Shown one piece after another: positions 1-7,084 of a stretch of DNA of 19,106 nucleotides (positions within the stretch are counted from its first letter, which is position 1; the number at the start of each line of letters is the position of its first letter). The stretch lies in NCBI GenBank assembly GCA_036005805.1, contig DASYQE010000397.1:1-19106 (forward strand). Reading direction: 5' to 3'. Below the pieces are notes generated by a model that saw only the letters and a program-made list of their open reading frames with translations, had not been told where the DNA came from and searched no databases. The stretch comes from DASRAU01 sp036005805. Lineage in GTDB: Bacteria > Acidobacteriota > Polarisedimenticolia > Gp22-AA2. Made by a program: the position numbers and the translations under genes.

Positions 1-1284
1 GTCGGCCTGGCGGCGCACTGGCTGATGCCGGGGCTTCCCTGGGGGGCGTGTTTTCTCCTCGGCGGGATCGTCTCGATGACCGACACCGTCGCGGTGCACT
101 CGGTCCTGGAGCGGCTGCGGGTGCCGCGCCGGGCCACCGCGATTCTCGAAGGGGAAGGACTGGTGAACGACGCCACCGGGCTGCTCGGCGTCGAGCTGGC
201 GACCGTCGTCGTGCTGACCGGTGTGTTCGGCTTCGCGGGGATCGCCACCGGATTCGCGCGCATCGCCGGACTCGGCATCGTGATCGGCGCCGCCGTCGGC
301 TTCGCGGCCGCGCGTCTCAACCAGGTGCTGCGCGGCACCCAGGTGCTGTGGGCCTTCTCGCTCGTCGCGCCCTACGCCGCCTACCTTCTCGCCGAGGAGG
401 CCGGCGCCTCCGGGGTGCTGGCGGTCGTCATCGCCGGGTTCGTCGCCTCGTGGCGCGTCCACGACATCGCCCCGGAAAGCCGGGTGGACCTCTACGCGGC
501 CTGGGAGCAGATGGAGTTCCTGCTCAACGGACTGATGTTCCTGTTCATCGGGCTCGAGACCCCCGCCCGGCTGGTGCAGGCGTTCGAGGCCGTTCCCGGC
601 ATCGTGACGGTGGCGCTGCTCATCAGCCTGACCGTCATCGTCTCGCGCGTCGTGTGGATCATCCCCGGCGCCTACGTCCCGCTCTGGCTCTTCCCGGCCC
701 TGCGGCGCCGTGAGGGGACCTATCCGAGCCCGAAGGCGGTGGCCCTGGTCTCCTGGTGCGGCGTGCGCGGCGCCGTGTCGCTGGCGGCGGCCCTGTCGCT
801 GCCCAGGACGCTCGCCGACGGCGCCCCGTTCCCGGGCCGGGTCGAGATCGTCGCCTGCACGCTCGTGGTGATCCTGGTCACACTCATCGGGCAGGGGATG
901 ACGCTGCTGCCGCTGGCGCGCCGGCTCGGCCTCGAGGACGCCGAGCCGATCGCGGCGGAGGAGCAGAAGGCGCGCGAGGCGATCCTCGCCGCGGGCATCG
1001 CCCGCCTCGACGCCTTCTGCTCGCAGGAGCAGTGCCCGATCGCGGTCTACCGGCTGCGCGAAGGGATGGCCGATCAGCTCGCGGCGCTCAAGGCCGAAGA
1101 CGAGACCGAGCGCGGCCTCGCGCAGCAGCGCATGGCGGTGACCGAAGAAGTGCGCCGCGCCGTCTACGAGGCGCAGTCACGCGCCCTGCTCGAGCTGCGC
1201 GACCGCGAGCAGGTGAACGACCAGGTCCACCAGGTCCTGCAGCTCGACCTCGATCGCGCCAACGCCGAGGCCCGTCCGGCCTGA
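1..1284 (+). CDS. Na+/H+ antiporter, CPA1 family (5' truncated)
   Basis: The frame is open from the first base, so the N-terminus lies outside the window; 427 residues are visible. It is a multi-pass inner-membrane cation/proton antiporter, exchanging Na+ (or K+) for H+ in pH and salt homeostasis. Family marks seen: TDTVAV near visible residues 26-31, the ILEGEGLVNDATG block with the Asn56-Asp57 pair (ion-binding in CPA1 proteins), several hydrophobic helices, and WCGVRGAVSLAAALSLP near residue 250, a hallmark of NhaP/YjcE-type exchangers. The last ~110 residues form a charged helical cytoplasmic tail rich in Glu, Arg and Gln, as in YjcE-like members. Compared with the usual length of about 520 residues, roughly 100 residues are missing upstream. 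A GC-rich hairpin follows the stop. Which cation is carried cannot be told from sequence. Confidence 0.93.
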   Translation, partial: VGLAAHWLMPGLPWGACFLLGGIVSMTDTVAVHSVLERLRVPRRATAILEGEGLVNDATGLLGVELATVVVLTGVFGFAGIATGFARIAGLGIVIGAAVGFAAARLNQVLRGTQVLWAFSLVAPYAAYLLAEEAGASGVLAVVIAGFVASWRVHDIAPESRVDLYAAWEQMEFLLNGLMFLFIGLETPARLVQAFEAVPGIVTVALLISLTVIVSRVVWIIPGAYVPLWLFPALRRREGTYPSPKAVALVSWCGVRGAVSLAAALSLPRTLADGAPFPGRVEIVACTLVVILVTLIGQGMTLLPLARRLGLEDAEPIAAEEQKAREAILAAGIARLDAFCSQEQCPIAVYRLREGMADQLAALKAEDETERGLAQQRMAVTEEVRRAVYEAQSRALLELRDREQVNDQVHQVLQLDLDRANAEARPA

Positions 1285-1290
1285 GTCGCG

Positions 1291-1315
1291 GCCGCGGGGC
1301 CCTCCGCCCCGCGGC
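1291..1315 (+). terminator. GC-rich hairpin after the antiporter gene
   Basis: A perfect 10-bp stem (1291-1300 with 1306-1315) encloses a five-base CCTCC loop and begins seven bases after the antiporter stop codon. There is no clear T-tract after it, so it may be a weak or factor-assisted terminator or an mRNA 3'-end stabiliser. Confidence 0.5.
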
Positions 1316-1500
1316 GTCCGCCCCATCCGCGCGCGAGCCTCTCCGCACTCCCGCGAGCCGTTCTTGCGGGGTATTGCCGATGGTCCCGTCCGGGTCCCCG
1401 TGGCTCAATGGTCATCGGAAAACGGACGGCGTTCTCTTCGGGAAGCGGCTTCGCTCGGGAACGCTCTTTTGGGACACGGGACATCGGAGGAGGACATCAC

Positions 1501-2016
1501 ATGACCGATACGCAGGATGGCATCTTCACGCGGCTGTTCGACGATCGCACCAGCGCGGAGCGCGAGTGGGAGAACCTGCGCAGCCGCGGTTACAGCGAGA
1601 AGGACATCAACGTCGTCATGAGCGAAGAGGGCCGCAAGCGCCACTTCGCCGACGGCGGCAAGACCGAGATGGGGGACAAGGCCCTCAAGGGAGCCGGGAC
1701 GGGCGCGGGCATCGGCGCGATCGCCGGCGGCACGCTGGCCGCCATCGCCGCCACCGCCAGCCTGGCGATTCCCGCGGCGGGACTGCTGGTCGCCGGACCG
1801 CTCGCGGCCGGCCTGGCCGGCGCGGGCGCCGGGGCGGTCACCGGCGGGGTGATCGGCGCGCTCGTCAACATGGGCATCCCGAAAGAACACGCCTCCGAAT
1901 ACGAGAAGGGATTGAAGCGGGGCGGCATCCTGTTCGGCCTGAAGCCGCGCGCCGAGGATCGCGCGACGTTCGAGCGCGAGTGGACCCCCGAAGGGGTCGA
2001 AGTCCGCAGGCGGTAA
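1501..2016 (+). CDS. YflT-like stress protein with glycine-zipper membrane segment
   Basis: 171 residues. The ATG at 1501 was chosen because a strong Shine-Dalgarno run GGAGGAGGA lies at 1486-1494; the same frame is open further upstream but without start support. Residues ~8-45 (LFDDRTSAEREWENLRSRGYSEKDINVVMS) look like the YflT/general-stress-protein-17M fold, in which a small domain begins with a 'variation on a name, pair of residues to a strand' pattern. Residues ~60-125 are almost entirely Gly, Ala, Ile, Leu and Val with GxxxG spacing, a glycine-zipper segment likely to sit in the membrane. The C-terminus is soluble and charged. Proteins of this shape are often induced by heat, salt or ethanol stress; a role here is inference. 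It has its own terminator and is probably monocistronic. Confidence 0.8.
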   Translation: MTDTQDGIFTRLFDDRTSAEREWENLRSRGYSEKDINVVMSEEGRKRHFADGGKTEMGDKALKGAGTGAGIGAIAGGTLAAIAATASLAIPAAGLLVAGPLAAGLAGAGAGAVTGGVIGALVNMGIPKEHASEYEKGLKRGGILFGLKPRAEDRATFEREWTPEGVEVRRR

Positions 2017-2071
2017 TCCCGAGCGCCCTCATTCGGAGCCGTCACCTCTCTCCCCATCGGTCGGAAAGCAC

Positions 2072-2095
2072 GGGCCGCCCCGCGAGGGGCGGCCC
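2072..2095 (+). terminator. Strong intrinsic terminator
   Basis: A perfect 10-bp stem (2072-2081 with 2086-2095) closes on a GCGA tetraloop of the stable GNRA class and is followed by the pyrimidine-rich TCGTCTTCC. It sits between the stress-protein stop and the glycosyltransferase start and separates the two units. Confidence 0.8.
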
Positions 2096-2115
2096 TCGTC
2101 TTCCCGAGGTCGCGC

Positions 2116-3216
2116 ATGCGCATCGCCCAGATCGCCCCGCTGTACGAGAGCGTCCCTCCCCAGGGCTACGGCGGGACCGAGCGCGTCGTGTCCTACCTCA
2201 CCGAGAAGCTCGTCGAGCTCGGTCACGACGTCACGCTGTTCGCCAGCGGCGACTCCGGGACGATGGCTCGCCTCGTCGCCGGCGCGCCCCAGGCGCTGCG
2301 GCTGAGCCGGTACCACGGCGATCCCCTCGTGCCGCACCTGGTCATGCTCGAGCAGGCGTCCTCCCACTGGGATGATTTCGACGTGGTCCATTCCCACGTC
2401 GACGTCCTCGGCCTGCCGTTCGCGCGGCGGGCCGGTGTCCCGGTCGTCACGACGCTGCACGGCCGGCTGGACTTCGAGGAGCTGGCGACCCTGTACGACG
2501 AATACTCCGAGCAGCCGCTCGTCTCGATCTCCGAATCCCAGCGGGAGCCGATCCCGCAGGCCCGCTGGGTCGGGACGGTGCATCACGGCCTGCCGGAGGA
2601 CCTGTACCGCTTCCATCCCGGGCCGGGCCGCTACCTGGCCTTCATCGGGCGCATCTCCCCCGAGAAGCGGCTCGATCGGGCCATCGAGATCGCTTTGCGC
2701 TCGCGGCGCACGCTGAAGATCGCCGCCAAGGTGGATCGGGCCGACCGGCAATACTTCCGCACCGAGATCGAGCCCCTCCTGAACCACCCGCTCGTCGAGT
2801 GGGTGGGGGAGGTGAACGACAGCGCCAAGGATGAGTTCCTTGGCGGCGCCGAGGCGCTGCTGTTCCCGATCGACTGGCCGGAGCCGTTCGGATTGACGAT
2901 GATCGAGGCGATGGCCTGCGGCACGCCGGTGATCGCCTGGCAGCACGGCTCGGTGGCGGAGGTGCTCGAGCACGGCGTCACCGGCTTCCTGTGCGACGAC
3001 ATCGGCGCGGCCGTGCGCGCGGTCAAGCGGCTGGAGCGGCTGTCGCGGGAGGTCTGCCGGCAGGTCTTCGAGAAGCGCTTCACCTCCGACCGCATGGCGC
3101 GCGACTACGTGACGATCTACGAGCGTGTCATCGCCGAGGGGGCGCGCCAGACCGCGCGGCACGGGGCGGCGGGCCTCGAACGCGGGGAGCCCATCGTTCC
3201 CGCACGGGAGCACTGA
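2116..3216 (+). CDS. GT4-family glycosyltransferase
   Basis: 366 residues, a typical length for a GT-B fold retaining glycosyltransferase of family 4, which moves a sugar from a nucleotide-sugar donor to an acceptor glycan or lipid in the cytoplasm. N-terminal domain: PPQGYGGTERVVSYL, the Gly-rich loop, near residues 14-29. C-terminal domain: FIGRISPEKRLDRAI near residues 176-190 and EPFGLTMIEAMACGTPVIA near 256-274, which contains the donor-binding E-x7-E pattern. The start has GAGGT at 2106-2110, five bases upstream. The debranching enzyme begins two bases after its stop, so the two are co-transcribed and probably translationally coupled. GT4 enzymes next to amylo-alpha-1,6-glucosidases are common and suggest alpha-glucan or compatible-solute metabolism. 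The exact donor and acceptor are not evident. Confidence 0.92.
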   Translation: MRIAQIAPLYESVPPQGYGGTERVVSYLTEKLVELGHDVTLFASGDSGTMARLVAGAPQALRLSRYHGDPLVPHLVMLEQASSHWDDFDVVHSHVDVLGLPFARRAGVPVVTTLHGRLDFEELATLYDEYSEQPLVSISESQREPIPQARWVGTVHHGLPEDLYRFHPGPGRYLAFIGRISPEKRLDRAIEIALRSRRTLKIAAKVDRADRQYFRTEIEPLLNHPLVEWVGEVNDSAKDEFLGGAEALLFPIDWPEPFGLTMIEAMACGTPVIAWQHGSVAEVLEHGVTGFLCDDIGAAVRAVKRLERLSREVCRQVFEKRFTSDRMARDYVTIYERVIAEGARQTARHGAAGLERGEPIVPAREH

Positions 3217-3218
3217 CG

Positions 3219-5486
3219 ATGGCGCGCACCCAGACGCGGAGCAAGGAGCCGGTCTCCCGGCGTGCACCGGTGCGCGAACCCTCCGACGAGCCCGCCCGCG
3301 ATCGAGGCGAGCCCGACGCCGGCCCGTCCGGGCCGGAGCGCGATCGGCTGCGCGGCGCGCCCTCCGATCCGTTCGAGATCACCGTCGAAGGCGGGCTCGC
3401 GGACGATCGCACCCTCGTGGCGATGTGGGGCGACACCTTCGGCATGTTCGACCGCCTCGGCGACATCCTGCCGCCGCCGCGGGCGCGCCACGGGCTGTTC
3501 CACGAAGGGACGCGCTTCCTGTCGCGCTTCCAGCTCGCCCTCTGGCGCACCCGGCCGGCGCTCCTCAGCAGCAGCGTGCGCGAGGAGGACGGCATGCTCG
3601 TGGTCCACCTGACCAACCCCGACATCCGCAACGAGGGGGCCTGGTCGATGATCCACCACAGCGTGCACCTGCTGCGGCGGCTGTGGATCGAGGACGGCCG
3701 CTGCCGGATGGAGCTGGCCTTCCGCAGCTACGGGCGCGAGCCCCTGGCGCTGCCGCTCGACGTGCTCGTGGACGCCGACTTCGCCGACATCTTCGAAGTG
3801 CGCGGGGCCATCCGGGAGCGGCGCGGCCAGACCCTGCCGCCCCAGGTGGATGCCGAATCGCTCACGCTGCGTTACCGGGGGCTCGACGACGTCGAGCGCG
3901 AGACCCGCATCCACTACGCCCATCCGCCGATCTCGGCCGGCCCTTCGCTCCTCCGCTTTCGCATCGAGCTGGAGCCGGACGCCGACCAGACGCTGTCCTT
4001 CACGGTCGAGTGCCGCACGCACCAGACGGCGCGGGCGAAGCCCGCCGCGCCGCGCCAGCCGAACCCCGCCGACCTGTGGCGCGGGCGGGTCGGAGCGTCG
4101 CAGGCGGGCTTCGACGCCTTCATCCGCCGCTCCCACTCCGACGTCGCGATGATGACCGTCGCGACCCCGCACGGGCCGTTCCCGTATGCCGGCGTGCCTT
4201 GGTTCGCCACGCCGTTCGGGCGCGATTCGATCCTGACCGCGTACGAGATGCTGTGGCTCGCGCCCGGCCTGGCGCGCGGTGTCCTCGCATTCCTCGCGGC
4301 GCACCAGGCGCTCGAGGACGTTCCCGACCGCGACGCCGAGCCCGGGAAGATCCTGCACGAGATGCGCAAAGGCGAGATGCCCCGCCTCGGAGAAGTGCCG
4401 TTCGATCTCTATTACGGCAGCGTCGATGCGACACCCTTGTTCCTCATGCTCGCCGCCGCCTACTTCGAGCGCACCGGCGACATCGACCTGATGCGCGAGC
4501 TGTGGCCCGCATGCGAGCGCGCCCTGGGGTGGATCGAGGGGCCGGGCGATCCCGACGGGGACGGTTTCCTCGAATACGACCGCCGCTGCGGCGACGGCCT
4601 CGAGAACCAGGGCTGGCGCGACTCGCGCGACGCCGTCATGCACGCCGATGGCTCCCTGGCGCAGGGCCCGCTGGCGCTGTGCGAGGTGCAGGCGTACGCC
4701 TACGCCGCGCGCACCGGTCTCGCCACCATCGCCCGGGCCCTCGGCAGGGCGGAGGAGGCGGGGCGGCTCAGCGGTGACGCCGAGCGCCTGCGGCAGAAGT
4801 TCGAGCAGGCGTTCTGGATCCCGGGTCTCGGGACTTATGCCCTGGCGCTCGATGGGGACAAGCGGCCGTGCGAGGTGCGCTCGTCGTGCGCCGGCCACGC
4901 GCTCTTCACCGGCATCGCCGCGCCCGAGCGGGCCGCCGTTCTGGCCCAGACACTCCTCTCCGCCGATCACTTCTCCGGGTGGGGCATCCGGACGATCGCC
5001 CGATCGGCTGTGCGCTACAACCCGATGTCGTACCACAACGGCTCGGTCTGGCCGCACGACAACGCCCTCATCGGCCTGGGGCTGGCGCGCTACGGCGACA
5101 GCGCCGGGACGGAGCGCATCCTCACCGCGTTGTTCGAGGCGGCCCGCGCCATCGAGGTGTCGCGGCTCCCCGAGCTGATGTGCGGCTTCTCCCGCCAGCC
5201 CGGGGAGGCGCCGACCCTGTACCCGGTGGCGTGCTCGCCGCAGGCCTGGGCGGCCGGCAGCGTCTTCCTGCTGCTGCAGGGCCTCCTCGGCCTGAGCGTC
5301 CACGCCGAAGCCCGCCAGGTGCGCCTCAGCCGCCCCCGCCTGCCGCACTTCCTGCAGGCCCTGACGATCCGCCAGCTGCGAGTCGGCGAAGGGGAAATCG
5401 ATCTCCTCCTCGAAAAAGCAGAAGACGAAGTGGTCGTGAGGGTGCTACGTCGCACCGCGGTCGTCGACCTCGTCCTCTCCAGCTAG
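3219..5486 (+). CDS. Amylo-alpha-1,6-glucosidase / glycogen debranching enzyme
   Basis: 755 residues from the ATG at 3219, which has GGGAG at 3206-3210; the frame also extends upstream inside the glycosyltransferase gene, but that stretch is not homologous. Residues 1-45 are a low-complexity Arg/Pro/Glu/Asp tail. Residues ~50-240 match the N-terminal beta-sandwich domain of bacterial debranching-type proteins (GDE_N_bis-like). Residues ~285-735 form an (alpha/alpha)6 barrel. Key blocks: GVPWFATPFGRDSI, GLENQGWRDSRDAV with the probable catalytic acid Asp468, and YHNGSVWPHDN at 605-615. The expected reaction is hydrolysis of alpha-1,6 branch-point glucose in glycogen or related glucans. It is likely cytoplasmic, since there is no signal peptide. 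It pairs with the GT4 gene upstream. It ends tail-to-tail with the minus-strand operon, 16 bases away. Confidence 0.93.
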   Translation: MARTQTRSKEPVSRRAPVREPSDEPARDRGEPDAGPSGPERDRLRGAPSDPFEITVEGGLADDRTLVAMWGDTFGMFDRLGDILPPPRARHGLFHEGTRFLSRFQLALWRTRPALLSSSVREEDGMLVVHLTNPDIRNEGAWSMIHHSVHLLRRLWIEDGRCRMELAFRSYGREPLALPLDVLVDADFADIFEVRGAIRERRGQTLPPQVDAESLTLRYRGLDDVERETRIHYAHPPISAGPSLLRFRIELEPDADQTLSFTVECRTHQTARAKPAAPRQPNPADLWRGRVGASQAGFDAFIRRSHSDVAMMTVATPHGPFPYAGVPWFATPFGRDSILTAYEMLWLAPGLARGVLAFLAAHQALEDVPDRDAEPGKILHEMRKGEMPRLGEVPFDLYYGSVDATPLFLMLAAAYFERTGDIDLMRELWPACERALGWIEGPGDPDGDGFLEYDRRCGDGLENQGWRDSRDAVMHADGSLAQGPLALCEVQAYAYAARTGLATIARALGRAEEAGRLSGDAERLRQKFEQAFWIPGLGTYALALDGDKRPCEVRSSCAGHALFTGIAAPERAAVLAQTLLSADHFSGWGIRTIARSAVRYNPMSYHNGSVWPHDNALIGLGLARYGDSAGTERILTALFEAARAIEVSRLPELMCGFSRQPGEAPTLYPVACSPQAWAAGSVFLLLQGLLGLSVHAEARQVRLSRPRLPHFLQALTIRQLRVGEGEIDLLLEKAEDEVVVRVLRRTAVVDLVLSS

Positions 5487-5502
5487 GCGGTGGGAAAGGG
5501 TT

Positions 5503-6258
5503 TTACGACTTCCCGGTCTTGCTGTGGGGATCGCCGACTTTTTTCGATTCGGCCGAATCGCGGTGGCGAAGCCAGATGCTGAGGACGATCATCGAAGTGA
5601 GGCCCATGAACTCGCTCTGCCAGTTCTGGAAGGACTGGAACCAGAACTGCGAGGTCGAGAGGAACTCGAGCGTGGTGACGCGCTCCGGATTGCCGTGCTG
5701 CCGGTTCTCCTCGTTCTGCTTGCCGGCGCCGCTCGCGGCGTGCACGAAGAAGATGCCGAGGAACAGGACGAGGAACGCCAGGCTCAACGAGTAGGCGTAG
5801 ATGCGGCAGATCCAGCCGCCGCGCCGGACGGGCCATGGCGCGTCCTTCCGCCGGGCCGCGGCCTCCAGATCCTCCGGCGGTTCCCGGGGGTCCTTCGATT
5901 CGGCGGATCCCTTCTGCACGAGCAGGGCCGTGAAAGTCGTGAACAGCATCATCTCGAGGAACTCCGACTCCCAGTTCTCCGACAGGGCTTCGATGAAGTC
6001 GGGGGTCTTCAGGAAAGCACCGTAACCCACCTCCGGTTGCCCGTGCTCGCGCTGCTCTTCGTTGTAGGCATTTCGTCCCGCGAGCCCCTGTCCGGCAAAC
6101 AGGGCCAGCAAGAACATCCCCAGGAAGGCGAGCGACAGGCCGTTGTCGCGCAGGAGCCGGCGGATCCCCGTCGTCGATCGCTCCAGACCGCGCGAGACGG
6201 CCGCCGCCTCCCGAGGGGGGCGGCGGCCGCCGTGGACTTCGACGTGGGCGCGGTTCAC
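5503..6258 (-). CDS. DUF6766-like membrane protein with internal duplication
   Basis: 251 residues from a GTG at 6258-6256 that overlaps the TGA of the ferritin-like gene (GTGA), a layout typical of translational coupling; no ATG exists in this frame before the first membrane helix. There are four hydrophobic segments (about residues 40-60, 98-115, 150-175 and 215-232). Residues 42-122 and 159-239 are two copies of one 81-residue unit, each with SLAFL at the start, an Asn/Glu/Gln-rich loop ending in EHG or QHG, NWxSEF before the second helix and SAESK at the end. I recognise it as resembling the DUF6766 family, whose function is unknown. Position as third gene of a redox/iron-stress operon is the only functional clue. 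Confidence 0.85.
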   Translation of the reverse strand: MNRAHVEVHGGRRPPREAAAVSRGLERSTTGIRRLLRDNGLSLAFLGMFLLALFAGQGLAGRNAYNEEQREHGQPEVGYGAFLKTPDFIEALSENWESEFLEMMLFTTFTALLVQKGSAESKDPREPPEDLEAAARRKDAPWPVRRGGWICRIYAYSLSLAFLVLFLGIFFVHAASGAGKQNEENRQHGNPERVTTLEFLSTSQFWFQSFQNWQSEFMGLTSMIVLSIWLRHRDSAESKKVGDPHSKTGKS

Positions 6259-7034
6259 ATCATCCGCTCGCGCTGCTGTTTGGCGCGCGAGGCTTCGATG
6301 GCGGAGTGCACATTCTTCTCTTCCTCGGGCGGCGGGAGCACCGGCTTCATGCCGAGCGCCTGGATCCACAGCTCGCGTGCCCAGCCCTTGGAGTGGTAGA
6401 GGTGCTCGTCCTCCTGGTCCTCCACCTCGTCGTACGCCTTCTTGAGGGCCTTCGCCGTCTCCCCCTTGCCCTTCTTGACGATTTCGCCGATCAGCTGCCA
6501 GTTGGCGTGGTCCTTGGTCTCGGCGTCCACGACCGCCTCGACCGCGACGAGCTCGGCGGCCTCCGGGTTGCCGGCCTTCAAAGCCTCCTTCATGGATTCG
6601 ACGAGGGCCTCCGCCTTGTGGCGCACGACCAGGCGCCCCGGCGTCTCCTCGTCGGTATCGAGCGCCAGGGTCTGACACACTTCGCGCATCAGCTCGACAT
6701 GCCGCTGGGTCTGCTCGTGGTACTTCTCGAACTCCTCCTTGAGATCGTCGTTCTGCACGCACTCGAGCGCGGTGGCGTACACCTCGACGCCCCCCAGCTC
6801 GGTCTCGAGCGCCTGGTAGATGAGCTCGGTGACCTGCTCCTGCTTCATGATGCCGGCGCCGTCCTGCTGCGACGCCGAGGTCCGCCGCATCGAGGACGAC
6901 TGGCCGCGGCCGGACCTGCCGGATGAGCGCGACGACCCGCCGCGGGACGACGACCCGCCGCTGGACGAAGAAGACCGTGTGCCGGACCCGTTGGAGCGCC
7001 GGCCTCCGTTGTGCTTCGTGGACTTGCCTCTCAT
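6255..7034 (-). CDS. Ferritin-like diiron protein with Ser/Gly/Arg-rich N-terminal tail
   Basis: 259 residues. The ATG at 7034 is preceded by AAGGAGGAG (7045-7037), so it is preferred over an upstream in-frame ATG or the internal Met63, which lacks a Shine-Dalgarno site. Residues ~8-55 are a positively charged low-complexity tail of Ser, Gly and Arg. From ~64 to ~215 a four-helix ferritin-like domain is visible, with the two ExxH motifs of diiron carboxylate proteins at E103-K-Y-H106 and E208-D-E-H211, and candidate first- and third-helix glutamates (E79/E84 and E166/E172). Such proteins bind iron or reduce peroxide. The tail could bind nucleic acid or a surface. It is the second gene of the minus-strand operon, 50 bases after the selenoprotein gene and overlapping the membrane-protein gene. 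Exact subfamily not assigned. Confidence 0.82.
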   Translation of the reverse strand: MRGKSTKHNGGRRSNGSGTRSSSSSGGSSSRGGSSRSSGRSGRGQSSSMRRTSASQQDGAGIMKQEQVTELIYQALETELGGVEVYATALECVQNDDLKEEFEKYHEQTQRHVELMREVCQTLALDTDEETPGRLVVRHKAEALVESMKEALKAGNPEAAELVAVEAVVDAETKDHANWQLIGEIVKKGKGETAKALKKAYDEVEDQEDEHLYHSKGWARELWIQALGMKPVLPPPEEEKNVHSAIEASRAKQQRERMM

Positions 7035-7043
7035 GACTCCTCC

Positions 7044-7059
7044 TTCCATCGTGATGGAA
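7044..7059 (-). promoter_or_regulatory. Short hairpin before the ferritin-like gene
   Basis: A perfect 7-bp inverted repeat, TTCCATC then two bases then GATGGAA, lies in the 50-base gap between the selenoprotein and ferritin-like genes. Its 3' arm runs straight into the Shine-Dalgarno run at 7045-7037. It could mark an mRNA processing or translation-control site, or simply be chance. Confidence 0.35.
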
Positions 7060-7084
7060 ATGCCGATCCCCCGGTGCGGGTGCG

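Noticed and set aside
756..2375. A 539-codon plus-strand open frame crossing the antiporter, stress-protein and GT4 genes
   Set aside because: It is an out-of-frame Arg/Pro/Gly-rich shadow that runs across three well-supported genes and a terminator.
2991..3218. An upstream start for the debranching enzyme inside the GT4 gene
   Set aside because: The extension is Arg/Gly/Ala-rich and non-homologous; the ATG at 3219 has a ribosome binding site and fits the two-base operon spacing.
3117..5348. A 743-codon minus-strand open frame opposite the debranching enzyme
   Set aside because: High GC leaves long antisense frames open; its translation is Arg/Gly/Ala/Val/His-rich without domains, while the plus strand encodes a clear glycosidase.
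5487..5520. A bidirectional terminator between the convergent debranching and DUF6766-like genes
   Set aside because: Only a weak GGGAA/TTCCC pairing around a long loop is seen, partly inside the minus-strand gene.
6258..6762. N-terminal extension of the DUF6766-like protein through the ferritin-like gene
   Set aside because: That part is a frame shadow of the ferritin-like coding sequence; the GTG at 6258 overlapping the stop explains the start.
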